A stretch of 6,865 nucleotides of DNA from an uncultured Bacilli bacterium. Lineage in GTDB: Bacteria; Bacillota_I; Bacilli_A; RF39; UBA660. Positions 1-4,659 of this stretch are shown here, piece by piece (position 1 is the stretch's first letter; each line of letters opens with the position of its first letter). The stretch lies in the NCBI GenBank assembly GCA_934085635.1, contig CAKOHL010000060.1, forward strand, positions 1-6,865, read 5' to 3'. The notes under the pieces are model-generated. The model made no database searches. It was not told the origin of the DNA and saw only the letters and a list, made by a program, of their open reading frames with translations. The translations under genes and the position numbers were made by a program.

Positions 1-74
1 GCAGGTGTAGTTTAATGGTAGAACTTCAGCCTTCCAAGCTGCTAACGTGGGTTCGATTCCCATCACCTGCTCCA
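1..74 (+). tRNA. tRNA-Gly, anticodon UCC, CCA encoded
   Basis: A complete cloverleaf is visible. The acceptor stem pairs 1-7 (GCAGGTG) with 64-70 (CACCTGC). The D stem is 10-13/21-24, the anticodon stem 26-30/38-42 and the T stem 47-51/59-63 around a TTCGATT loop. The anticodon loop 31-37 reads CTTCCAA, so the anticodon at 33-35 is TCC, which decodes GGA and probably other GGN glycine codons. A discriminator T and an encoded CCA occupy 71-74. The outermost anticodon-stem pair (26/42) is a T-C mismatch. The promoter lies outside the window; the window opens on the first base of the tRNA, so it may be the last member of a tRNA cluster. It is followed by a hairpin and an intrinsic terminator. 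Confidence 0.97.
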
Positions 75-85
75 TTGACGAATCT

Positions 86-107
86 GTTCGAACTATTTAG
101 TTTGAAC
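86..107 (+). other. hairpin between tRNA and terminator
   Basis: GTTCGAAC (86-93) and GTTTGAAC (100-107) can form an 8-bp stem with one G-U pair around the loop TATTTA. It has no T-tract of its own, and the real terminator follows at 119. It probably lies in the tRNA 3' trailer and is removed during maturation; no other role is visible. Confidence 0.5.
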
Positions 108-118
108 TTGATATATAG

Positions 119-143
119 AATCATTCGAAAGAATGATTTTTTT
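119..143 (+). terminator. Rho-independent terminator of tRNA-Gly
   Basis: AATCATTC (119-126) pairs perfectly with GAATGATT (131-138) across a GAAA loop, and the stem runs into an uninterrupted T-run (137-143). This is a textbook intrinsic terminator 45 nt after the tRNA CCA end. Confidence 0.93.
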
Positions 144-152
144 GTGTCTTAC

Positions 153-186
153 AAAAACATCATCCTAAAGAAAGGATGGTGTTTTT
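153..186. terminator. bidirectional intrinsic terminator
   Basis: AAAAACATCATCC (153-165) pairs with GGATGGTGTTTTT (174-186): 13 pairs including one wobble, with an 8-nt loop. The A-run on the left and T-run on the right let it work on both strands. On the minus strand it is the first good terminator beyond the gene ending at 343, so it probably separates the converging tRNA and minus-strand transcripts. The interval 187-342 is AT-rich and nothing else could be recognised in it. Confidence 0.8.
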
Positions 187-342
187 GATTAATATTATCA
201 AATAAGAAATACCTATTGATAAATCTAATCTCTTAAAAATATAAGATACAAATGTTGAAATTACATACAACAATATGATAAATTTTAAATATTAAAAGAT
301 TAATAAAACTTAAATTATATTTTTTTGGAAACATTGTTTAAT

Positions 343-1356
343 TTATTTGCTTTTTTTATTTTCAGTTTGGAACTCGTTTCTATCTAATTTTTTACTAATA
401 TTAGGTGATAATAGATATTGTATATATTCTTTAATATCTTTGTCAGTTTCTGTTTTTAATCTTTTTTCTAATTCTTTTTTGGTTCTTTTTGCAACATTAC
501 CATCTTTGTCAAGGTAATATTCAATATTCAATTGAGGTATAGCCAACCAATTCGGATAAAATTTAATCATCTCATCAAACGCTTCTTCGAAATCTAAAAA
601 ATAATCATTAAAATTATAAATTAACCTAAAATCTCTTAGGTAATTATTGTATTGAATTGTATTCTTTGATATTTCATCATTTAATTTTTGCATGTATAGT
701 TCTGACAATTCTAAACCAGTTATTTTTATAAATAAGATTAGATCTTTTATTGCATTAATTTCTGCAATTTTTTCATCCGAAAATACTCCATAATTACATT
801 GATAATAATTTTCATCATAATTACCTTGTATATTGTCATTTATATATGTTATTTTTGATTTAGTAGCATCTTTCTTAGCAAGATTATCTTGGGTAGCTAT
901 TGTTAATAGGGTTTCTTTTATAACTCTAATTACATCTTTATTTGTTCTTCCTAATTTCATATCATATGTATTTTTAAAATGATTTAATTCATGAAAAATA
1001 ACGCTCATAAAATTAATTTCTCCAAAATAAATAGCTTTAACTACTCCTTTGTCTATTGTAATTACATTTTCAACAATTATATGATTTATATGATTTATAT
1101 GATTTTTTATATCAAATTCACCTAGAGTATTATTGGGTAAATCCCTTATAACACAGGAACACATATCGTTACAAAATTCAGTGTTTTCTAAATACAAATT
1201 CATAATTTCTTTAATAAACGCAATTACTATGTTTTCAAATTCACTGTATGGTATTGAAGGAATTGAACCTTTAATACAGCTATTTTTAAGAATTAATTGT
1301 AATGACTTAAAAGATTTTGATTGAAATATTTTTTGGTTTAAAATTGAGCCCATCAT
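343..1356 (-). CDS. HExxH putative zinc metallopeptidase-like protein, 337 aa
   Basis: An intact gene with no named family I can assign. Seen: HELNH at residues 122-126 (HExxH zinc-binding/catalytic signature), preceded by a short N-x-I-x-I-x-K strand-like segment. About 65 residues later comes Y185-xx-N188-xxx-F192-xx-E195-xx-A198-xxx-A202, where E195 is a plausible third zinc ligand as in gluzincin peptidases. The same two blocks occur in the 492-aa protein at 4660-6138, so the two look like paralogues. There is no signal peptide or membrane segment, which suggests a cytoplasmic protein. A histidine-rich NHINHINHI stretch (about residues 85-93) comes from a 9-bp tandem repeat. The C-terminal third is Lys/Glu-rich and probably helical. 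Start: two ATGs (1356 and 1353) follow AAAGGGTGAT, which resembles the anti-Shine-Dalgarno complement; either is possible, and a GTG at 1362 falls inside that motif and is less likely. Peptidase activity is inferred from motifs only. Confidence 0.8.
   Translation of the reverse strand: MMGSILNQKIFQSKSFKSLQLILKNSCIKGSIPSIPYSEFENIVIAFIKEIMNLYLENTEFCNDMCSCVIRDLPNNTLGEFDIKNHINHINHIIVENVITIDKGVVKAIYFGEINFMSVIFHELNHFKNTYDMKLGRTNKDVIRVIKETLLTIATQDNLAKKDATKSKITYINDNIQGNYDENYYQCNYGVFSDEKIAEINAIKDLILFIKITGLELSELYMQKLNDEISKNTIQYNNYLRDFRLIYNFNDYFLDFEEAFDEMIKFYPNWLAIPQLNIEYYLDKDGNVAKRTKKELEKRLKTETDKDIKEYIQYLLSPNISKKLDRNEFQTENKKSK
1081..1105. repeat. 9-bp tandem repeat inside the 337-aa gene
   Basis: The unit ATGATTTAT occurs at 1081-1089, at 1090-1098 and again almost complete at 1099-1105. 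On the minus strand it encodes repeated Ile-Asn-His. Because the unit is a multiple of three, copy-number change by slippage would keep the frame. Confidence 0.75.
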
Positions 1357-1378
1357 TATCACCCTTTATATACTTTAA

Positions 1379-1516
1379 CATAAATTCACTATTTTTTCAA
1401 AACATAAAATTAAATTAGTGCGATATATTATCAATAATTATGTGTTCATTCGTATATTGGAAAAAGTTGTAGATACCTACGACATTGGCTCCATTGAAAT
1501 CAACTTACGGACTTAG
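1379..1516 (+). pseudogene. possible recombinase C-terminal remnant (speculative)
   Basis: This open stretch lies between the two minus-strand genes, in the interval 1363-1551 that otherwise holds no gene. Its last part (from GTG 1442) reads V-F-I-R-I-L-E-K-V-V-D-T-Y-D-I-G-S-I-E-I, then a stop at 1514-1516. That composition recalls the C-terminal tail of large serine recombinases, which often end in a pattern like (I/V)xK(V/I)(V/I)xYxxGxIEI. There is no good ribosome-binding site and no upstream body, so if coding it is a leftover fragment. The resemblance is from memory and weak. It could be chance, although the segment is less AT-rich than its surroundings. Confidence 0.25.
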
Positions 1517-1551
1517 AAGTTTGTGAGTTTTTATTTTATATAAATACTATA

Positions 1552-1603
1552 AAAAAAGAGGAAAAAATTATCAAAATAATTTAATCCTCTTTTTTATTTT
1601 TTT
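1552..1603. terminator. strong bidirectional terminator between the two minus-strand genes
   Basis: AAAAAAGAGGA (1552-1562) pairs with TCCTCTTTTTT (1585-1595). Inside it AATTAT and ATAATT extend the stem, and a long T-rich tail runs to 1603. The opposite strand also ends in a T-run (complement of 1551-1557). On the minus strand it sits about 105 nt beyond the Fic stop codon and is the likely end of the Fic transcript, so the downstream HExxH gene should have its own promoter. Confidence 0.88.
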
Positions 1604-1606
1604 GAA

Positions 1607-1682
1607 TATGGGAATAAAATCTATGTCTGGCCAGCACTGAATTTGTACTCCCGCGCAAATTCTAATATAGGAAATTCCCATA
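1607..1682. ncRNA. foldable element in the Fic 3' region, identity unknown
   Basis: Nested pairing is visible. The outer stem is TATGGGAAT (1607-1615) with ATTCCCATA (1674-1682). Next is CTAT (1621-1624) with ATAG (1667-1670), then GAATTTG (1639-1645) with CAAATTC (1656-1662) around the loop TACTCCCGCG. The perfect palindrome CTGGCCAG lies at 1627-1634. The segment is clearly richer in G+C than its flanks. It lies 17 nt after the Fic stop codon and directly before the terminator, so it would be the 3' UTR of the Fic mRNA. It could be a structured RNA, a protein-binding site or the end of a lost mobile element. I do not recognise the family. Confidence 0.4.
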
Positions 1683-1699
1683 CCCTCTTTAAATATTAT

Positions 1700-2695
1700 T
1701 TACCTGTCAACCCTACCAACTTCTTTAGCTTTTGATATACCAAGTATATCATCACAATAAGTATTCCCTGAATCTGGATTTATATATTTTTCAGGTTGAG
1801 CAATAACATCTATTAAAGTCTTCAACCTTGCATATTTAACAGCATTACCCACATTTATAACTTCTCTAAAATCATCTGGAGTCCAATCAGCTATCATTTC
1901 AGGATGTTTGTATATTGAAAAATCAAATCTTTTTTCAATCCCTTTTATTGATGATATATGGTTTTTATTTATGTCAATCCATTTACTTAGTTGCCCTTTT
2001 TTATTTGATACATATAACATCGCCAATCCACTTGGACATAACTTCATACCGTAACTATCGTGTAAAATTTTATCTAAATCCTGTAGTTCTTTTGATGTCA
2101 AATTTTCTAGTGAAGATTTAGGAATTATTGTTTCTGTTGATGAACTAGTATTAGTATAACCAACTGTTATCCAACTATAGTTTTTTAATATTTCTTGAGG
2201 AACAAATCCTAATTGACTGGAAATTAACTCATCTGGTATTTGATTGGCAATAAATATATCTAATATCCCTTTATTTTTTTCTAAATCATTATTTTGGTTT
2301 GTTGTATTATTAGAACTTTTATGAAAATAATATGAAATATTATTTTCATTTAAATCACCACTTATTAAATCATACATAAATCTTGATGTTCTTCCATTAC
2401 CATCACTAAACATATGTAAATTTAACAATGTATAATATACCATTGTTGCTCTTGCCTTTTTATCTGAAACTTTTGACATATTTTGTGTTAAATATTCAAG
2501 TGTTTTCATTTGAACTTCTTTTGTAGGTGATACTAAATCACCTGCTAGCATATTTTCTTCAAGAACATTTTCGGATTCATCCAGACATCTTAAACACTTA
2601 TTTAACTTTACTAATAATTCTAATAATTCATCTTTTGATAATTCACTTAAATCTTTATTATCTGGGTTTACTAAATTAATTATTTTATTAATCAT
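1700..2695 (-). CDS. Fic-domain protein (predicted AMP-transferase)
   Basis: A 331-aa protein with a complete Fic core motif: H94-M-F96-S-D98-G-N100-G-R102-T-S-R105. In Fic enzymes this loop (consensus HPFxxGNGRxxR) uses the His to activate a target hydroxyl, the Asp/Glu for metal, and the Asn-Gly-Arg residues for the nucleotide phosphates, usually moving AMP from ATP to a target protein. The usual Pro after the catalytic His is Met here. Residues 1-90 are helical and acidic, as expected before the core. About 225 residues after the motif form a C-terminal region with no domain I can name. No clear inhibitory [S/T]xxxE[G/N] motif was found, so self-inhibition is not evident, and no antitoxin such as a short partner gene lies directly upstream on this strand. 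There is no signal peptide. Start ATG at 2695 is supported by AGGAG (2706-2710) 10 nt upstream. Transcription probably begins at the divergent promoter in the inverted repeat at 2806-2869. The target is unknown. Confidence 0.9.
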   Translation of the reverse strand: MINKIINLVNPDNKDLSELSKDELLELLVKLNKCLRCLDESENVLEENMLAGDLVSPTKEVQMKTLEYLTQNMSKVSDKKARATMVYYTLLNLHMFSDGNGRTSRFMYDLISGDLNENNISYYFHKSSNNTTNQNNDLEKNKGILDIFIANQIPDELISSQLGFVPQEILKNYSWITVGYTNTSSSTETIIPKSSLENLTSKELQDLDKILHDSYGMKLCPSGLAMLYVSNKKGQLSKWIDINKNHISSIKGIEKRFDFSIYKHPEMIADWTPDDFREVINVGNAVKYARLKTLIDVIAQPEKYINPDSGNTYCDDILGISKAKEVGRVDR

Positions 2696-2705
2696 TTTAA
2701 ATTCA

Positions 2706-2710
2706 CTCCT
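2706..2710 (-). promoter_or_regulatory. ribosome-binding site of the Fic gene
   Basis: CTCCT on the plus strand is AGGAG on the coding strand, 10 nt before the ATG. It fixes the Fic start. Confidence 0.8.
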
Positions 2711-2766
2711 CTAGATTTTAGTATTTTATGATACATATTGAGTGTTAGGATAGATATATACACGAA

Positions 2767-2779
2767 ACTTCGCGGAAGT
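2767..2779. promoter_or_regulatory. small palindrome in the Fic leader
   Basis: ACTTC-GCG-GAAGT is a perfect 5+5 palindrome with a GC-rich centre in AT-rich DNA. It lies between the predicted Fic transcription start (about 2799) and the Fic ribosome-binding site. It could be an operator half-site pair or a small 5' UTR hairpin; nothing here tells which. Confidence 0.35.
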
Positions 2780-2805
2780 AGCATAATAAATATCATTCAA
2801 AATTA

Positions 2806-2869
2806 ATTATACTATATTTTATTAAATTTTCATATACTCCCATTGAATTTTAATAAAATATAGTATAAT
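2806..2869. promoter_or_regulatory. 21-bp inverted repeat with outward divergent promoters
   Basis: The arm 2806-2826 is the exact reverse complement of 2849-2869, with 22 nt between. Each arm ends in a -10 box: TATAAT at 2864-2869 on the plus strand and the same hexamer on the minus strand at 2811-2806. Mirror-placed -35-like hexamers (ATTGAA 2842-2847 plus, ATGAAA 2833-2828 minus) sit 16 nt from their -10 boxes. The left promoter would drive the Fic gene; the right one would drive the RNA leader and the 90-aa gene. Near-identical core sequence suggests the two directions are controlled together, perhaps by one dimeric regulator or by cruciform/supercoiling effects. No flanking target duplication is evident. 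Confidence 0.65.
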
Positions 2870-2875
2870 GTTTTT

Positions 2876-2986
2876 AGAAAGAGAACTTAGTTTGTAACTT
2901 GTATGTGATTCGCTTCAGATTGATAGGAAACTCGGAAATTAACTTCTGAGAGTAATAAATGCTAACTAGAAATGGTTAGTTTTTTT
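2876..2986 (+). ncRNA. candidate leader RNA or small RNA ending in a terminator
   Basis: A transcript from the right-hand promoter would start near 2876 and end at the strong terminator at 2962-2986, giving about 110 nt with no convincing reading frame. Internal pairing includes CTCGGAA with TTCTGAG (within about 2931-2951, loop ATTAAC). A competing pairing of TTCAGA (near 2916) with TCTGAG uses the same 3' strand. Mutually exclusive stems ahead of a terminator and a gene start fit an attenuator or riboswitch-like leader; an independent small RNA is equally possible. The T-box sequence and other riboswitch cores I know are not present. Confidence 0.45.
2962..2986 (+). terminator. intrinsic terminator with GAAA tetraloop
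   Basis: CTAACTA (2962-2968) pairs with TGGTTAG (2973-2979), seven pairs with one wobble, closed by the GNRA tetraloop GAAA and followed by seven T residues (2980-2986). It lies only 22 nt upstream of the ATG of the next gene, so transcription must read through it for that gene to be expressed from the promoter at 2842-2869. Confidence 0.82.
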
Positions 2987-3008
2987 GTTATGTAAAGAAG
3001 TTGATTAT

Positions 3009-3281
3009 ATGTTAAATATAGAAACAAAAGAATTAAAAATAAATGATAAATTAAAAAGAAAAATTGAGTTGATTGGAAGATTTACTAATACAACTCCAAT
3101 CATAAATAACGGTTGTGTTAAAAATATAACAGGTACAAATGTTGCTTATGTTATGCCACATATCATCATTATTAAGAATAATAAATACCTAATGTTTGAT
3201 GAATGTGATGATGTTTATGTAAATACCTTTATAAGCAAAATATCATTTAAAGATTTAGAAGATTACATAAATACACATTAA
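3009..3281 (+). CDS. hypothetical protein, 90 aa
   Basis: A small intact gene I do not recognise. The N-terminal 30 residues are Lys/Glu-rich and charged. The middle has alternating hydrophobic segments (V-A-Y-V-M-P-H-I-I-I-I and K-Y-L-M-F-D), which suggest beta strands rather than a membrane helix. The end is acidic and probably helical (F-K-D-L-E-D-Y-I). A single Cys pair (C42 and C69) shows no metal-binding spacing. ATG 3009 is preferred because AAAGAAG (2994-3000) lies 8 nt upstream; a TTG nine residues earlier would use DNA inside the terminator T-run. It is the only protein-coding gene reached by the right-facing promoter and its attenuator-like leader, and it lies divergent to the Fic gene, so a regulatory or antagonistic link to Fic is conceivable but unproven. 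Confidence 0.7.
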   Translation: MLNIETKELKINDKLKRKIELIGRFTNTTPIINNGCVKNITGTNVAYVMPHIIIIKNNKYLMFDECDDVYVNTFISKISFKDLEDYINTH

Positions 3282-3293
3282 ATATCTTTTTTT

Positions 3294-3321
3294 AAGTATT
3301 ATACTTTTCAAAAATACTTTT
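3294..3321 (+). terminator. weak hairpin, possible terminator of the 90-aa gene
   Basis: AAGTATT (3294-3300) pairs with AATACTT (3313-3319) around a 12-nt loop, with only a short T-run after it. It is in the right place, just after the stop at 3281 and before the promoter at 3359, but the AT-only stem is weak. Confidence 0.35.
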
Positions 3322-3358
3322 AAAGTGCCAAACAAAAGAGAAGTGTTTTTTAAAATAT

Positions 3359-3386
3359 TTGATAAATTAGAAATTAATGTTATAAT
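3359..3386 (+). promoter_or_regulatory. sigma-A type promoter of the histidine phosphatase remnant
   Basis: TTGATA (3359-3364) and TATAAT (3381-3386) are separated by 16 nt, a near-consensus sigma-A promoter. The start would fall near 3393, about 19 nt before the ATG at 3412. It may still transcribe the degraded genes and the intact HExxH/Imm33-like pair downstream, since no strong terminator is seen before 6475. Confidence 0.6.
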
Positions 3387-3411
3387 TGTTATAGAAAGTA
3401 GTGTGATTTTA

Positions 3412-3875
3412 ATGACAACTATTTATCTAATAAGACTTTCAAAGCCATTAAAAGTTAATAATACTTTTAATAATGATAGTTTGCAAATTCAAAATGAAAA
3501 ATCATCTCTTTCAATAGAAGGTGAACAAATAGCACCAGAAAAACTTAATAAAAATGAATTTGATAATATTGATATTCTATTTTCATCAAATTATGTAAGA
3601 GCTATACAGACAGCAAAGTATTTATGCACTAAAGATGATTTAGAGATTAATGTTATTAGCGATTTGGGAGAAAGAAAATTTGGAATAAATTCTTGGAATG
3701 AACTACCTGAGAGCTTTGAAAGAAAGCAATTTTTAGATGAAAATTATAAATTTGGTAATGGTGAAAGTCAGAAAGAAGTTAGTAATAGAATGTATTCTAC
3801 TATTATGAAAATTTTAAATTAGAATTTGATGATAATTATGAGTTAATAAGTATACAAAATATAAATCTTGATTAG
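3412..3875 (+). pseudogene. histidine phosphatase family gene, inactivated
   Basis: The reading frame from ATG 3412 matches the histidine phosphatase (phosphoglycerate mutase-like) superfamily: M-T-T-I-Y-L-I-R at the N-terminus, S-S-N-Y-V-R63-A-I-Q-T-A typical of the second Arg region, then G-E87-R-K-F-G and G-N-G-E-S-Q-K-E-V. These enzymes form a phospho-histidine on the His of the R-H-G/S motif; here that position (codon 9, 3436-3438) is CTT Leu, one base from CAT His. The frame stops at TAG 3820-3822 after 136 residues, before the second catalytic His region. In the next frame 3819-3875 encodes L-E-F-D-D-N-Y-E-L-I-S-I, which looks like the family's normal C-terminal tail. So an internal piece, perhaps 50-70 codons, has been deleted with loss of frame. 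An upstream GTG at 3325 opens the same frame but lies before the promoter and is not a likely start. The product is probably non-functional. Confidence 0.75.
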
Positions 3876-3887
3876 GATGTGATTATA

Positions 3888-4272
3888 TTGAAAAAAATTA
3901 TTGATTTGATTGCTGAATCTGGTAATCATAAAGATGAAAAATTACTTGATTATATTAGAAAAAATTATTTAATTAAAAATTATATTACAAATTTATGTTT
4001 TATTACTGGGCAAAGTGAAGATTATGAACATCATACTCAACCCAGTGCAGATGAACTTAGAACATTAATGTTTGAAAAAAATGATAAAAAAACTTTGTAT
4101 TTTTTAAGATCATTTTTCTTTGATAAAGATAGAGAAAATTATATAAAGTTAATGGAAGATGTTTGCAATTCAGATATTTAAAACTGATCAGGTTGAAGGA
4201 CATGTAACTAATGATAAAAATTGGACTAATAAATATTGTCATTTTATTACACTTAATGATTTAGAAAAATAA
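3888..4272 (+). pseudogene. unidentified small gene with probable frameshift
   Basis: The frame from TTG 3888 (AGGA at 3874-3877 upstream; a GTG at 3879 is also in frame) encodes 97 residues and stops at TAA 4179-4181. It includes a His/acid-rich patch D-Y-E-H-H-T-Q-P. From about 4162 a neighbouring frame stays open to TAA 4270-4272 with a natural-looking sequence (F-A-I-Q-I-F-K-T-D-Q-V-E-G-H, then N-W-T-N-K-Y-C-H-F). Removing one base near 4161 joins the two into one protein of about 128 residues. I infer a single ancestral gene broken by a one-base insertion (or two-base loss); two overlapping genes are less likely because the second part lacks a start and ribosome-binding site. No family recognised. 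It lies just after the phosphatase remnant and just before the ASCH gene, in the same direction. Confidence 0.5.
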
Positions 4273-4289
4273 GTTGGGAGTTGAAGATT

Positions 4290-4643
4290 TTGAATCATTT
4301 TGAATATAGAATTTATGATGGTGTTTATGATGATATTGTTTCTGGCAAGAAAACTATTGAATTCCGTTTACTAAATGAAAAAACTGAAAGCATTAAAATT
4401 GGTGACGAAATAAAATTTAGTGTTCTTGATAATGATAGTAAATATATTTTAGTTGAAGTTATAAATAAAATTATATATGAAAATGTTGATTTATTATAGG
4501 ATAGTAAGGACAATATAAATAATACTCTTAACTATTCTAAAGAAGAATTTATAAAGACTTTTTATAATATATTTGGAAAGGAAAAAGTTGTGAATTCTAA
4601 AATTGTTGGCATTAAATTTAAAATTAAAGGATTTAAAGATTAG
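4290..4643 (+). pseudogene. ASCH-domain protein gene with in-frame TAG stop
   Basis: The frame starts at TTG 4290, 9 nt after GGGAG (4276-4280); a TTG at 4281 touches that site and is less likely. The N-terminal part shows the ASCH pattern: Y-D-D-I-V-S-G19-K20-K-T22-I-E24-F-R26-L, then I-K-I-G-D-E-I-K-F as the barrel strand. ASCH domains are small PUA-like beta barrels thought to bind RNA or modified nucleotides. A TAG at 4497-4499 (codon 70) interrupts it. The same frame then continues without other stops through S-K-E-E-F-I-K-T-F-Y-N-I-F-G-K and I-V-G-I-K-F-K-I, the usual C-terminal ASCH end, to TAG 4641-4643. The full length of about 117 residues suits a single-domain ASCH protein. The best explanation is a nonsense mutation (for example TGG to TAG). 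Its final stop overlaps the ribosome-binding site of the next gene, so they are co-transcribed. Confidence 0.75.
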
Positions 4644-4659
4644 GAGATGTAAAATCAAT

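Noticed and set aside
1133..1324. 63-codon plus-strand frame
   Set aside because: Lies wholly antisense to the 337-aa HExxH gene and has no ribosome-binding site; a shadow of the AT-rich coding strand.
1915..2121. 68-codon plus-strand frame with hydrophobic translation
   Set aside because: Antisense to the C-terminal half of the Fic gene; the hydrophobic look comes from complementing Lys/Asn-rich codons.
2532..2560. ATCACCTGCT shared between the tRNA-Gly 3' end and the Fic gene, as a possible att duplication
   Set aside because: Only 10 bases, inside conserved-looking coding sequence and without further flanking identity; treated as coincidence.
2870..3008. Known riboswitch, T-box or type III toxin-antitoxin RNA
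   Set aside because: No T-box core, no purine/SAM/preQ1-like conserved blocks and no tandem repeats expected of type III antitoxin RNA; left as an unclassified leader.
3325..3411. N-terminal extension of the histidine phosphatase from GTG 3325
   Set aside because: It would precede the good promoter at 3359-3386, and family members start right before the strand leading to R-H-G, as ATG 3412 does.
3819..4643. Reassignment of TAG as a sense codon
   Set aside because: Readthrough of the TAG at 3820 soon hits TAA, and the intact genes contain no internal TAG. The lesions at 3436 and near 4161 are not stop-codon based. Ordinary gene decay explains all of them.
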